A stretch of 64,000 nucleotides of DNA from Sulfurovum sp. FS08-3 (GCA_000830175.1 JQIS01000031.1:47589-111588); one strand, 5' to 3'; counted from the stretch's first letter, positions 51,988 to 62,063 are shown. Notes: generated from the sequence alone by a model not told the origin. A program made the numbers and translations.

Positions 51988-52999
51988 AGAGACCTCCCAT
52001 CTTTTGTTGTTGAGGAAAAGAGAGCTTGAAATGCTCATAGGCTTTTTGCGTTGCCACTCGTCCTCTTGCGGTTCGTTCAATGTATCCGTTGGCTATCAAG
52101 TAGGGTTCAAGAACATCTTCGATTGTACTCTCATCCTCACTTAGTACCGCTCCAATGGTATTAAGCCCCAAAGGTCTGCCCTTGGAGGTGATTAATAGAT
52201 CCATAAGCTTAAGATCTTGCTCATCAAAACCTTGCTCATCGACTCCTAGCTCATTAAGAGCGTATTGGGTTGTGGAGAGTGAAATCCTCTCTTCGTTTGC
52301 CACTTCGGCAAAATCACGCACTCTTCGCAACAAACGCAAAGCAATACGAGGCGTACCACGGCTACGACGAGCTATCTCATTACTCGCCTCATCGCTGGTA
52401 TATTTATTGAGCCGTCTTGAGGCTTGGTGGATGATTTGTGCCAACTCCTCGTGAGTATAAAATTGCATTCTAAAGTGCATTCCAAAGCGATCTCGCAAGG
52501 GATTGGAGAGCATTCCCGCCCGTGTGGTAGCTCCAATAAGCGTAAAACGGGGCAAATCAATCTTGACCGTTTGAGCCGCTGGACCACTACCGATAATAAT
52601 ATCCAACCTAAAATCCTCCATCGCAGGATAGAGAATCTCCTCAATAGCGGGAGACATTCGGTGTATCTCATCAATAAACAAAATATCACCCTCTTCGATG
52701 TTGGTCAAAATAGCAGCCAAATCTCCCGATTTTTCAATCATGGGTGCTGCGGTGGTTTTGATATTGGCATCCATTTGCGATGAGATGATGTTGGCTAAAG
52801 TCGTCTTGCCCAGTCCTGGAGGACCAAAAAAAAGCGTGTGATCAAGAGCTTCTCCTCGTTTTTTACTCGCTTCAATAAAAACTTTGAGGTTTTTTTTGAT
52901 TTTATCTTGACCAATATACTCATCCCATGTAGTGGGTCGAAGAGAGTTCTCGTAAACCGTTTCGGGGGTAAATTTCTCTATCTCAACAACTCTTTGCAT
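51980..52999 (-). CDS. ruvB: Holliday junction branch migration helicase RuvB
   Basis: 339 residues with Walker [12 protein letters not shown], Walker [11 protein letters not shown], sensor [18 protein letters not shown] and the C-terminal winged helix ending PRGRVAT-like ([11 protein letters not shown]). Drives branch migration with RuvA. Start overlaps the BON-gene stop (TAATG). Confidence 0.98.
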   Translation of the reverse strand: MQRVVEIEKFTPETVYENSLRPTTWDEYIGQDKIKKNLKVFIEASKKRGEALDHTLFFGPPGLGKTTLANIISSQMDANIKTTAAPMIEKSGDLAAILTNIEEGDILFIDEIHRMSPAIEEILYPAMEDFRLDIIIGSGPAAQTVKIDLPRFTLIGATTRAGMLSNPLRDRFGMHFRMQFYTHEELAQIIHQASRRLNKYTSDEASNEIARRSRGTPRIALRLLRRVRDFAEVANEERISLSTTQYALNELGVDEQGFDEQDLKLMDLLITSKGRPLGLNTIGAVLSEDESTIEDVLEPYLIANGYIERTARGRVATQKAYEHFKLSFPQQQKMGGLFE

Positions 53000-53298
53000 T
53001 ATCTCACTACTATATGATTCCTAACTCGTCTAGCACCCTTCACCGAACGAGCAACCGATCCCGCCAATTGAACTTGCTGGGGTTTATCAACGATACCTGT
53101 AAGGATAATCTCATCATTGCTTGTCGATACACCGATATTAAAGCCCTTTAATCCCACCTCAGCCACCAGTTTGGCTTTGATTTTGGATGATACAAAACTG
53201 CTATTGACAAACTCATTGGTATCCTCCACCACAGAATTTTGAGAACAACTGCTTAAGCCCAATACCACAAGCACCAACACTATCCATAATTTTTTCAT
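52999..53298 (-). CDS. BON-domain lipoprotein
   Basis: 99 residues: lipoprotein signal with LSSCSQNS, a linker, then a single BON domain ([32 protein letters not shown]...[10 protein letters not shown]). BON proteins bind phospholipid at the outer membrane, and OsmY/DolP are relatives; this has one domain instead of two. Between panB and ruvB. Confidence 0.87.
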   Translation of the reverse strand: MKKLWIVLVLVVLGLSSCSQNSVVEDTNEFVNSSFVSSKIKAKLVAEVGLKGFNIGVSTSNDEIILTGIVDKPQQVQLAGSVARSVKGARRVRNHIVVR

Positions 53299-53315
53299 TT
53301 TTTTCTCCTTAAAAT

Positions 53316-54104
53316 TTAATAGGTATGTTCCAACGCTGGGAATTTGCCCGATTTTACATCGGTTGCATACTCCTCAACGGCTTTACCAACAACTTCTCGC
53401 CCTTTTAGGTAAGTTTTGACAAACTTAGGGGTAAAGGCATCGTAGAGTCCCAACATATCACTCCAAACCAAAACTTGACCATCGCAATCAATACCCGCTC
53501 CTATCCCAATAGTAGGAATATCAAGAGCCTCGGTCACGGCTTTGGCAATATCGGGTTTAACCCCTTCGATGATTAACGCCACCGCTCCCGCCTCTTGCAA
53601 AGCTAGGGCATCGGCTACGATACGCTCTTTGTCGTTTGTGCCTTTGATGCTATAGCCTCCCTCTAGGCGTACCTTTTGGGGTTGCAAACCAATATGCCCA
53701 AAGACGGCTATGGAGTTTTGAGTCAATACCCGCACAATATCGGCTTTTTCAACTCCTCCTTCAAGCTTGATAGCATCAGCACCGCTCTCTTGATAGACCT
53801 TTATGGCACTAGCCAATGCCTTATCGATAGTGCAATAGCTACCAAAAGGCATATCAAACAAAACAAAACTCCGATTGGATCGCTTGGCAACCGCTTTTGT
53901 ATGATAAATCATCTGTTCAAGTGTGGCACTGAGAGTATCATCCTCCCCAGCAAAGCTCATATTGAGACTATCACCTACCAAAATAATATCAACATAATCA
54001 TTAAAGATGGAAGCAAAAAGAGCATCATAAGCAGTAATCATGACAATTTTTTCACTCTCTTGCTTCATACGTTGCAATTTTTTCAATGTTATCTTGTTAT
54101 TCAC
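53316..54104 (-). CDS. panB: 3-methyl-2-oxobutanoate hydroxymethyltransferase
   Basis: 262 residues with the PanB blocks ITAYDALFASIF, LVGDSLNMSFAG, MPFGSY and IKLEGG. First step of pantothenate synthesis (ketoisovalerate to ketopantoate). First gene of the panB-BON-ruvB-permease operon, divergent from the carbonic anhydrase gene. Confidence 0.97.
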   Translation of the reverse strand: MNNKITLKKLQRMKQESEKIVMITAYDALFASIFNDYVDIILVGDSLNMSFAGEDDTLSATLEQMIYHTKAVAKRSNRSFVLFDMPFGSYCTIDKALASAIKVYQESGADAIKLEGGVEKADIVRVLTQNSIAVFGHIGLQPQKVRLEGGYSIKGTNDKERIVADALALQEAGAVALIIEGVKPDIAKAVTEALDIPTIGIGAGIDCDGQVLVWSDMLGLYDAFTPKFVKTYLKGREVVGKAVEEYATDVKSGKFPALEHTY

Positions 54105-54222
54105 TGTGGCTCTTTTAGATATTTAAATATAGTTTACAAGATAATAGCAAAAAAAAGCTAATAAAAGAGATTTATCAAAAAAAGTATAATTTTAAATAGA
54201 TTAATGTGAAGGGATACCTCTT

Positions 54223-54867
54223 ATGTACAAAACGATTAAAACGTTTCTTGAAGGCAACAGTGAGTTTCGCACTATTAAGTTTCAAGAGAACAAAAAGCGA
54301 TTTAAAGAGCTTATTCGTGATGGGCAAAATCCCAAAGCACTCTTTATTGGATGCAGCGATTCTCGTTTCATGCCCAATCTTATCACGGGGGCTAAGCCTG
54401 GTGATCTCTTTATTGTACGCAATATTGGCAACTTTGTTGCACCCTTTAAACCCGACGAAGAGTATCACGCTACTGCTTCGGCTATAGAGTATGCTGTATC
54501 GGTTTTAGAAATAAGTGATATAATTGTGTGCGGACACTCGCATTGTGGTGCTATTGAATCGCTCTATAAAGATATAAAAAAAACGCCTGAAAATACGCAT
54601 ACTATCAAATGGCTCGAACTGGGTATTCCTGCCAAAAAGATGGCTCAAATCACCCACCCCCATGCTTCACACGAGGAGCTTCTTCGTTATACGGAGAAAC
54701 TATCGGTCATTTTTGGGCTTGAGAACCTTCTTACCTATCCCGCCGTCAAGCGTGGAGTGGAGGAGAAGAGAGTATTTTTGCACGCTTGGTATAATAATTT
54801 AGCAAACGGTACAATAGAGTATTACGATGATGAGAGTTTGGAATTTAAACTCTTGGGTCAAGAGTAA
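54223..54867 (+). CDS. Beta-class carbonic anhydrase
   Basis: 214 residues with zinc ligands Cys-Asp in FIGCSDSRFMP and His-Cys in CGHSHCGAIESL, plus NIGNFV. Interconverts CO2 and bicarbonate, feeding carboxylases in an autotroph. Cytoplasmic. 12 bp before cysK, so co-transcribed. Confidence 0.95.
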   Translation: MYKTIKTFLEGNSEFRTIKFQENKKRFKELIRDGQNPKALFIGCSDSRFMPNLITGAKPGDLFIVRNIGNFVAPFKPDEEYHATASAIEYAVSVLEISDIIVCGHSHCGAIESLYKDIKKTPENTHTIKWLELGIPAKKMAQITHPHASHEELLRYTEKLSVIFGLENLLTYPAVKRGVEEKRVFLHAWYNNLANGTIEYYDDESLEFKLLGQE

Positions 54868-54879
54868 AAGGAGACTATT

Positions 54880-55809
54880 ATGATAGCCAACACCATTGCC
54901 GATCTTGTAGGCAACACACCCCTTATCAAGCTCAACAAACTATCAGCACAAAGCGGTGCAACCATCTATGGAAAATGCGAATTTATGAATCCTACCTCTT
55001 CGGTCAAAGATCGCATTGCTCTTAACATGATCAACCAAGCCATTGCACGGGGCAAAATCAATCAAAAGACCACCATTATCGAACCCACAAGCGGTAATAC
55101 GGGGGTAGGACTTGCAGCCGTATGTGCCTCAAAAGGGCTAAAACTCATCATTACCATGCCCGATTCCATGAGCAAAGAGCGACGCAATATCCTCACCCAT
55201 CTAGGAGCTAAACTCTTTTTGACACCCGCTAGTGAGGGAATGCAAGGCTCTATCGACAAAGCCAATGAACTTCATCAAAGCATCGACAACTCTATCGTGC
55301 TTCAACAGTTTCAAAATCCAGACAACCCCGCCATTCATCGCACCACTACCGCACTTGAAATCTACCGTGATTTGGGCGATGCGATTGATTTTTTTGTAGC
55401 GGGAGTAGGGACTGGGGGTACACTTACGGGTGTGGGAGAGGTGCTAAAAAGCAAGATTAAGGGCATTGAAGTCGTGGCAGTAGAGCCTAACGACTCTGCG
55501 GTGCTTTCGGGTGAAATGGCTAGTCCACACAAAATTCAAGGCATTGGAGCGGGATTTATACCCCAAACGCTTGATGTAAAAGTCTTTGACTCTATTGAGC
55601 GTATTGGCAATGAAGAGGCTTATGAGATGTCACGAAGCGTTGCCAAAAGTGAGGGATTGCTAGTGGGTATCTCATCGGGTGCTAATCTTCAAGCTGCTTT
55701 TAATATCGCTTCAAAGCCTCAAAACAAAGGCAAAACCATTGTGACTATTTTGTGCGATACCGCCGAACGCTACCTCTCAACCGAGATGTTTAAAAGCCAA
55801 ATGTTTTAG
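54880..55809 (+). CDS. cysK: Cysteine synthase
   Basis: 309 residues: PLP-binding Lys in NPTSSVKDRIALNMI, phosphate loop GTGGTLTGVGEVLK and PTSGNTGVGLAAV. Makes cysteine from O-acetylserine and sulfide. CysK and CysM are hard to tell apart here; length and the C-terminal DTAERYLSTEMF favour CysK. Confidence 0.93.
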   Translation: MIANTIADLVGNTPLIKLNKLSAQSGATIYGKCEFMNPTSSVKDRIALNMINQAIARGKINQKTTIIEPTSGNTGVGLAAVCASKGLKLIITMPDSMSKERRNILTHLGAKLFLTPASEGMQGSIDKANELHQSIDNSIVLQQFQNPDNPAIHRTTTALEIYRDLGDAIDFFVAGVGTGGTLTGVGEVLKSKIKGIEVVAVEPNDSAVLSGEMASPHKIQGIGAGFIPQTLDVKVFDSIERIGNEEAYEMSRSVAKSEGLLVGISSGANLQAAFNIASKPQNKGKTIVTILCDTAERYLSTEMFKSQMF

Positions 55810-55821
55810 TGGCGTGAGCCT

Positions 55822-56406
55822 TTGCATCCCAAACTCATCGAAACCATCAAAATCCAAAACGGCACGATAGGCAACCTAGCCTATCACAATGCACGGCTTA
55901 ACCGCACACGAAGAGAGCTTTTTGGATATTGTAAGCCTATCGATTTGCACCCTTACATTACTCCTCCCAAAGCACAACACCTCTATCGATGCCGTATCAC
56001 CTACACCCAAGAGATAGAAACCATTGAGTATATTCCCTACACCCCCAAAGCACAAAAAGATTTTAGAGTAGTCCAAAGCGATATTTGCTACCCCTACAAA
56101 TACGCCAATCGTGAGACTCTTGATGGACTCAAAGCACAATTTTCCGACTTCGATGATATTATTGTAGCACACAATGGAGTACTCAAAGATACCACCATCG
56201 CCAATATTGCTTTTTTTGATGGCAAGGTTTGGTGGACACCCAAAGAGCCACTTTTGGCAGGTACTATGCGACACTATCTGCTTGATAATCGCAAAATTCA
56301 AGCCAAAGAGCTTAAAATCGATGAAATTTCATCTTATCATGGCTTTGCTATAATGAATGCTATGGTAGGATTTAAAGTTATAAAAGATTACACCATTAGG
56401 AGCTAA
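55822..56406 (+). CDS. Aminotransferase class IV family protein (PabC-like)
   Basis: 194 residues, TTG start (55822) 12 bp after cysK. Shows the class IV fold in short form: YHNARLNRTRRELFGY, FDDIIVAHNGVLKDTTIANIAF, then PLLAGTMRHYLL. It lacks the long N-terminal domain of IlvE and probably converts aminodeoxychorismate to p-aminobenzoate, as PabC does. The catalytic Lys is likely K in CYPYKYANR. Substrate is inferred. Confidence 0.75.
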   Translation: MHPKLIETIKIQNGTIGNLAYHNARLNRTRRELFGYCKPIDLHPYITPPKAQHLYRCRITYTQEIETIEYIPYTPKAQKDFRVVQSDICYPYKYANRETLDGLKAQFSDFDDIIVAHNGVLKDTTIANIAFFDGKVWWTPKEPLLAGTMRHYLLDNRKIQAKELKIDEISSYHGFAIMNAMVGFKVIKDYTIRS

Positions 56407-56409
56407 CCC

Positions 56410-56871
56410 GTGGAGAGTACACTGTTTAAAAATATCAAATACAAAGAGCTAATCCAAAACTATATTTCCGATACCATTGCTCTGCTTTTTGATGAAAATA
56501 GACATTTTTCGATTGTCTGCGAAGTGGAATATATAGACTTTGACCCCTATTTGCCTCATGAAGTTTATGCACAATTTGGCAAAAACGTTCTCTTTTCGTT
56601 GGCGGGATACACCTATGAGAGTGCCAAAATAGAGGATAATTATCTCATTTTTGAAGCTGGATTTGGAAAAGATAACTTTGGAGCCGTCGTTGCTATGCCT
56701 CTTTTGGCCATCAAACAAATCATCGTTGATGATATGCCAGTAGCTATCAATGGAGCTTCACCCTTTTCAATCATCGAAGAAGAAAACGATGAGGGGATAC
56801 AAAACTCCCTATCTATCCTACTAAGCAACCCAGAAAATCAAAAGCTATTGAAACAAAAGAAAAAACAGTAA
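56410..56871 (+). CDS. Conserved hypothetical protein
   Basis: 153 residues from GTG 56410, 8 bp after an AGGAG. Acidic, soluble, with EVYAQFGKNVLFSLAGYTYESAKIED and NFGAVVAMPLLAIKQI and a Lys-rich end. Similar proteins seem confined to Campylobacterota; I know of no function. Last gene of the carbonic anhydrase-cysK unit. Confidence 0.7.
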   Translation: MESTLFKNIKYKELIQNYISDTIALLFDENRHFSIVCEVEYIDFDPYLPHEVYAQFGKNVLFSLAGYTYESAKIEDNYLIFEAGFGKDNFGAVVAMPLLAIKQIIVDDMPVAINGASPFSIIEEENDEGIQNSLSILLSNPENQKLLKQKKKQ

Positions 56872-56892
56872 AGCACTCTAAAAACTCTACTT

Positions 56893-57034
56893 ACTGATGT
56901 TACGCACTTTGAGCATCCAATCATCTTCGAGCGAGTCATTGCGAGGCACGAAGCAATCTATAATGTTTTGGATTGCTTCACCCCAAAGGGTTCGCAATGT
57001 CATAGGGGTCGTTTTTAAAGTGTGTAACATCAGT
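56893..57034. repeat. MITE-like element, intact 142-bp copy
   Basis: Terminal inverted repeats ACTGATGTTACGCACTTT (56893-56910) and AAAGTGTGTAACATCAGT (57017-57034) match at 17 of 18 positions. Inside, CATTGCGAGGCACGAAGCAATC and GATTGCTTCACCCCAAAGGG...GCAATG are inverted again, so the whole folds into a long hairpin. TTA flanks both sides if the ends are taken as CTGATG/CATCAG, a possible target duplication. No coding capacity. Confidence 0.8.
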
Positions 57035-57036
57035 TA

Positions 57037-57126
57037 TCATAACTCAATCTCCTTATAAAAAGCCTCTTCAATATCAAAATTCTTCTTGCCCGATGGTAAG
57101 ATAATAGTCACATTATCTCCCGCTAC
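57037..57126 (-). pseudogene. C-terminal fragment of a GreA/GreB-like protein
   Basis: A 29-codon frame VAGDNVTIILPSGKKNFDIE...EIEL ends in TGA two bases from the MITE-like element. The GD-x-V-x-I-x-P-x-G-x(4)-F-x-I pattern is the C-terminal strand of GreA/GreB factors. No start and no N-terminal part are present. The match is short, so the family is tentative. Confidence 0.35.
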
Positions 57127-57128
57127 TT

Positions 57129-57173
57129 AAATCAAATCAAATCAAATCAAATCAAATCAAATCAAATCAAATC
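57129..57173. repeat. (AAATC)9 microsatellite
   Basis: Nine perfect copies of AAATC. All frames contain stops every 15 nt, so it cannot be translated through. It lies 39 bp after the nuoN stop and beside the Gre-like fragment. Confidence 0.9.
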
Positions 57174-57211
57174 AATTTAGTTTTTTAGATATACTCACAT
57201 TCTATTTCACT

Positions 57212-58705
57212 TCATTTCCCTATTGTTTTAAGAGCCTCTGAAGCGATAGTGAGCAGACCATCAGCACCTGCTACGAAGGGAATCAGTCCTGTCCCAATTC
57301 CTCCCCACACAATCATCAGTGCCACACCAACGATAAGCAGTGTACTAATAGCAAAGGGGAACCTCTTTTTGGGATTGGGGGATGGATAGAAGTACATCAA
57401 TGCAATAAGTTTGAAGTAGTAGTATATTGAAATAAAAGCAATCAAAATGCCCAATCCAGCCAAAAGTATCTCGCCTGTCTCAACGACACTCATAAAGATA
57501 TAAAATTTTCCCAAAAAGCCAATAGTAGAGGGAAACCCTGCCAAAGAGAGCATAAAGATAGTCATTGCCGCTGCCATATAGGGGCGTTCATGGGCAAAAC
57601 CTTTGAAATCATCGAAACTTAAATGGCGTTTCTCCTCGTCACTTGCCAAAAAACTCAGTATCCCAAAAGCTCCTAGGGCACTCAAAAAGTAGGAGATAAG
57701 ATAAAAAATAATCGCCGAGGCTGCAAAGCTTGAGCCCACTCCAATGGCGTAAAGAGCCATAAGCATATAGCCTACATGTACGATACTAGAAGCCGCAAGC
57801 ATTCCTTTGAGTTGGGTTTGGGCGATGGCTAAGAGTGAACCCAAAAGCAACGTCGCAATAGCAACAACTTTGATAATCTCTAAAATAAGCGGATAGATTG
57901 GGGCAAAATCGACCAAAAAGAGACGTAACAAGATGGAAAATATTGCAATTTTGAGCGTCGTAGCCATAAACATCGTTACGGGAAAAGGAGAGCCGATATA
58001 GACATCGACAACCCATGAGTGAAAAGGAGCTGCTCCGATTTTAAAAAGCAACGTCACCATCATAAACATCATACCCACAACAAGCAAAGAGATGTCACTG
58101 TTTTGATGATGTATAAGGTAGCTATAAATATCACCTAGATAGGTAGAACCCACCACACCATAGACCAAAGCGACCCCTAGAATAAAAAAAACTCCCGCTA
58201 GTGAACCCAAAATGATATATTTTAGCATCGCTTCGGAGCTTTTGGGTGAGTGGTGGTTGTAGCCCACTAGCACATAGAGCGTAATGGAGGCTAGTTCAAT
58301 GGAGATAAAAGCGGTGATAAGCTCATTGGTGTGTGCCAACATCATCATCCCAAAGATACTAAAAAGCAACAATGCAAAAAACTCACCGTTGTAGTAGTCA
58401 CGGCTTTTGAAATAGTTGTTGTTAATAAGCAGTGTCAAAATAGCTCCGCTTAAAAAGAGGATATTAAAAAGCGTTGAGAGCTTATCTACGATAAACATCT
58501 TTGCAAAGATAGTTTCAAAGAGATAATCATGCTCTACATTTTGAAAAATAATAAGCTCAATAATAAGCGATACACTCAAAAAGGCGACGGTGACAAGATT
58601 GTAATTGGTAAGCTCTACTTGTTTAACCAAACTAAAGAGCATCAAAAAAAGAGCACCTATAAACACCAACGCCAAGGGCATAACAAGATAGAGATCCCAT
58701 ATCAT
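57212..58705 (-). CDS. nuoN: NADH-quinone oxidoreductase subunit N
   Basis: 497 residues, about 14 helices, antiporter-like subunit of complex I with the GAAPFHSWVVDVYIGSP block and Lys/Glu in membrane helices (for example AHTNELITAFISIELAS). Proton pumping. Start overlaps the nuoM stop by 4 bp. End of nuoJKLMN. Confidence 0.95.
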   Translation of the reverse strand: MIWDLYLVMPLALVFIGALFLMLFSLVKQVELTNYNLVTVAFLSVSLIIELIIFQNVEHDYLFETIFAKMFIVDKLSTLFNILFLSGAILTLLINNNYFKSRDYYNGEFFALLLFSIFGMMMLAHTNELITAFISIELASITLYVLVGYNHHSPKSSEAMLKYIILGSLAGVFFILGVALVYGVVGSTYLGDIYSYLIHHQNSDISLLVVGMMFMMVTLLFKIGAAPFHSWVVDVYIGSPFPVTMFMATTLKIAIFSILLRLFLVDFAPIYPLILEIIKVVAIATLLLGSLLAIAQTQLKGMLAASSIVHVGYMLMALYAIGVGSSFAASAIIFYLISYFLSALGAFGILSFLASDEEKRHLSFDDFKGFAHERPYMAAAMTIFMLSLAGFPSTIGFLGKFYIFMSVVETGEILLAGLGILIAFISIYYYFKLIALMYFYPSPNPKKRFPFAISTLLIVGVALMIVWGGIGTGLIPFVAGADGLLTIASEALKTIGK

Positions 58706-60171
58706 TTGACACCCCCCTTGAAGGCTTCAAGGTTTGCACTCAAACTCGCATCCAAAAAATCCAACAAAAGTGAGGGAAATATGCCTGTAACCAATAGAAT
58801 AATGACCAGTGGTGTCAAGATACCTATCTCAATGGCACTAAGATCGCCAAAGTGCTTCGTTGCCTCTTGTGTCGTGCCAAAAAGGGTACGTTGAAGCGTC
58901 CAAAAGATAAAGAGTATCGCTCCTAGCATGGTGGTAGCTGCCACCACACCTACCCAAAAGTGGTACTTAAAAGCTCCAATAATAATCAACAACTCCGCCA
59001 CAAATCCCCCCGTCCCTGGTACACCCGTAATAGCAAGAGCAAAAAAAGCAAAGAAAAAAGCAAAACGGGGTGCAATGGAGGCGATACCTCCTAGATGGGC
59101 TATTTGAATATCTTGCGTTCGTCGCCCCAACATTCCTATCATCAAAAATATCCCCGCCGATGCGATAGCGTGTGTAGCCAAAAGGTACATCCCACCGCTC
59201 CATGCATAGATATTGGTCATAAAAAGCCCCAAAGTAATAAGCGAAAGATGCGCACCCGAAGAGAAAGCAAAGATGCGTTTGAGGTTGCGTTGCATAATGG
59301 CGTGAATGGAGTAAAAGACAATACCAATTAGACAAAGAAGTATCACATAGGGAGTATAAAAACCCAACGGTACTTCAAAAAGTGTAAATCCAAAGCGATA
59401 GAGACCATAGACACCAAGCTTTGCCATAATCGCCGAAAGTACCACGACAATTGCCGTAGGAGCAGAGCTATAAGCAGGTGCCATCCAAGTATGGAAGCCA
59501 AAGAGCGGTATCTTAATCGCAAAAGCCAAAAGAAAAGCACCCGCTAAGAGTATAGAGGTTTTGGAATCAAAGGCTAGTTGTGTCAAATCGCTCAGTCCAA
59601 AGCTCCAAAATCCAACCGTAGCGTAGTGGGTGTAGCCTAGATAGATGATAGCCAAAAGCATACTCATCGAACCCAAAACCGTCATGATAATAATTTTCAT
59701 CGCATTGAAGTGCCGCATTCCGTAGCCGTAAGCACCTATCATAATAAAAATAGGCAAAAGCATACTCTCCCAAAAGAGATAAAAGAGTATCAAATCTTGA
59801 GCCATGACCACACCGCTTACTCCTGTTTGAAGCAACAACAAATTGTAAAAATACCCCTTGCGTTGTTCCTCCCAAATGGCTAGAAAAATCAAAGGCATAA
59901 TCAGTGCAATAAGAAGCAATAGCAACAAAGAGAGAGCATCAATACCAATAGAGTAGTTTATGCCATAGTGGCTAATCCATGGGCTATTGTGGACAAACTG
60001 CATTCCTCCATCAAGATGAAAGTAAAACGCTACCACAACTGCAAAGAGCAAGACTATGAGTGAGCTTCCAAAGGTTGCCATCCTTAATGTTTCGATAGAG
60101 ACACGCAAGAGACCCATTGTAAAAGCCACCAAAAGAGGCAAAAAGAGTATCATGGATAAGAGATGTTGCAT
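58702..60171 (-). CDS. nuoM: NADH-quinone oxidoreductase subunit M
   Basis: 489 residues with FYLFWESMLLPIFIMIGAYG (essential Glu), PLFGFHTWMAPAYSSAPTA and the other antiporter-like features of NuoM. Overlaps nuoL at base 60171 and nuoN by 4 bp. Confidence 0.96.
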   Translation of the reverse strand: MQHLLSMILFLPLLVAFTMGLLRVSIETLRMATFGSSLIVLLFAVVVAFYFHLDGGMQFVHNSPWISHYGINYSIGIDALSLLLLLLIALIMPLIFLAIWEEQRKGYFYNLLLLQTGVSGVVMAQDLILFYLFWESMLLPIFIMIGAYGYGMRHFNAMKIIIMTVLGSMSMLLAIIYLGYTHYATVGFWSFGLSDLTQLAFDSKTSILLAGAFLLAFAIKIPLFGFHTWMAPAYSSAPTAIVVVLSAIMAKLGVYGLYRFGFTLFEVPLGFYTPYVILLCLIGIVFYSIHAIMQRNLKRIFAFSSGAHLSLITLGLFMTNIYAWSGGMYLLATHAIASAGIFLMIGMLGRRTQDIQIAHLGGIASIAPRFAFFFAFFALAITGVPGTGGFVAELLIIIGAFKYHFWVGVVAATTMLGAILFIFWTLQRTLFGTTQEATKHFGDLSAIEIGILTPLVIILLVTGIFPSLLLDFLDASLSANLEAFKGGVK

Positions 60172-62063
60172 TATTGTGCCTCCAGTAGGTATATGAGAGC
60201 TAGGGACATAAGCGAGACACTAAGGATAACGTAGGTAGCGTAGGTTTTGACCGTGCCGTTTTGAAACGATGCCAACTTCGCACCCAAATCTTTGTAGCCA
60301 CCCGTGAGCAATCCCAATATCCCATCAATCACTGCACCATCCACCACTCTGTCAAAAAAGATACTCAAAGAGCGTAGTGTGTCCACAAAGAGCCTATTGT
60401 AGAGTGCATCAACATAAAATTTATGGATAAACAACGCTTTGATAGGTATATTGGCTTTGGGAGGTTCTGGATTGGTGCCAAAGAGTCGATAGGCTAGGGC
60501 GATACCACCTAGTGCAACAAGAATATTGAGTCCCATCAAGCCATACTCAAGAAGATGCGTAGGGGCAGGGGTGGCTCTATCGGGAAGTGCAACAAAGTGT
60601 GCAAAGCCATGCTCAATACCCAAAAATCCAACCGTTGCCGAACCTATTGCCAAAACAATAAGAGGATAGATAATCATCTTACCAAGGGGGATGAGGTGAG
60701 GATAGGTTTTGGTTGAGTGAGCAAAAAAGACCACAAAGATGAGTCGAAACATATAGTAGGCGGTTAAAAACGCTGTCGTCATGGCAATTATCCAAAGAGT
60801 GTAGTGACCGCTTAAAAAAGCGTGATTGATAATCGCCTCTTTGGAAAAAAACCCTGCAAAAGGAGGAATGGAGGTGATAGCAAGAGTGGCAATGAGCATT
60901 GCAATAAAGGTTTGAGGTAACACTTTACGCAAATTTCCCATTTTGAAAATATCTTGTTCGTGGTGGAGTGCGATAATAACTGCTCCTGCTCCCATAAAGA
61001 GTAGAGCCTTGAAAAAAGCATGGGTAAAGAGATGAAAAATCCCTGCCCCATAGGCTCCAAGTCCTACAGCGATAAACATATAGCCTAGTTGGCTCATCGT
61101 CGAATAGGCTAGAATTTTTTTAATATCTCGCTCAAAAGATGCCATAAGTGCTGCTATGAGTGCCGAAAATGCTCCGATATAGGCGATAAACTCTCCAATA
61201 TGGGGAATTTCATTGTACAAAAATCCAAATCGTGCCACCATATAGACTCCCGCAGTCACCATCGTAGCAGCGTGGATAAGTGCCGAAACGGGGGTGGGTC
61301 CAGCCATGGCATCGGGAAGCCAAACGTAGAGTGGGATTTGAGCCGATTTTCCCATCGCCCCCACAAAGAGTAAAGCCCCCACAAAACTAAGCGTTGAATG
61401 AGAGAGTCCTCCAATGCCTTGCTCAATCGCCTCGAAGCTAAACCCTTGCCCTTCCAAAGCAATAAAAAGCACACCAAGGGCAACAATAAAGCCAAAATCC
61501 CCTACACGATTGACGATAAAGGCTTTGTTGGCGGCGGTAATGTTGCTAGAGACTTTGTGATAAAAGCCGATAAGCAAATAAGAGGCTAATCCTACGAGTT
61601 CCCATCCGATAAACATAATGATAGGATTGGAGGCTACTACAAGCAAAAGCATAGAACCCAAAAAGAAGTTAAAATAGGCAAAAAACTTCCCAAATCCCTC
61701 ATCGCTTTGCATGTATTCCACAGCATAAATATGAATGAGTGTGCCAATAAAGGTTATAAAACCAATCATTATCATTGAGAGCCTATCGAGCATAAAACGC
61801 ATCTCAATGTGCAATTGCCCCACCTTTACCCAATCAAAAAGATGGGCGTAGAGTGGTGTATCGTGAGGCATTGTACTCATCTTGAATACCAAAACAAAGC
61901 TCAAAAGTGTCACTATTGCAGGGGTGGTGAGAGCAATAGTGGCGTAGTAGGTGTTGCTTAGATTTTTTTTGCTATCCACAAGATAGGAGAGACCCAGTAT
62001 CGTAGCCGACAAAAAGGGCAAAATAACAATCAACGATAAGAGTGCTTCCATATTATGCTTCAT
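60171..62063 (-). CDS. nuoL: NADH-quinone oxidoreductase subunit L
   Basis: 630 residues, about 16 helices, with FFLGSMLLLVVASNPIIMFIG, WLPDAMAGPTPVSALIHAAT and a long C-terminal lateral helix region typical of NuoL. Two starts are possible: 62063, which overlaps the nuoK end and directly follows AAAAGGG, or Met5 at 62051 (MEALLSLIVILPFL), closer to family N-termini. Confidence 0.96.
   Translation of the reverse strand: MKHNMEALLSLIVILPFLSATILGLSYLVDSKKNLSNTYYATIALTTPAIVTLLSFVLVFKMSTMPHDTPLYAHLFDWVKVGQLHIEMRFMLDRLSMIMIGFITFIGTLIHIYAVEYMQSDEGFGKFFAYFNFFLGSMLLLVVASNPIIMFIGWELVGLASYLLIGFYHKVSSNITAANKAFIVNRVGDFGFIVALGVLFIALEGQGFSFEAIEQGIGGLSHSTLSFVGALLFVGAMGKSAQIPLYVWLPDAMAGPTPVSALIHAATMVTAGVYMVARFGFLYNEIPHIGEFIAYIGAFSALIAALMASFERDIKKILAYSTMSQLGYMFIAVGLGAYGAGIFHLFTHAFFKALLFMGAGAVIIALHHEQDIFKMGNLRKVLPQTFIAMLIATLAITSIPPFAGFFSKEAIINHAFLSGHYTLWIIAMTTAFLTAYYMFRLIFVVFFAHSTKTYPHLIPLGKMIIYPLIVLAIGSATVGFLGIEHGFAHFVALPDRATPAPTHLLEYGLMGLNILVALGGIALAYRLFGTNPEPPKANIPIKALFIHKFYVDALYNRLFVDTLRSLSIFFDRVVDGAVIDGILGLLTGGYKDLGAKLASFQNGTVKTYATYVILSVSLMSLALIYLLEAQ

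Noticed and set aside
56395..56412. AGGAGCTAACCC resembling the 25-nt REP-like motif
   Set aside because: Only about 10 nt match and they form the ribosome site of the next gene; probably chance.
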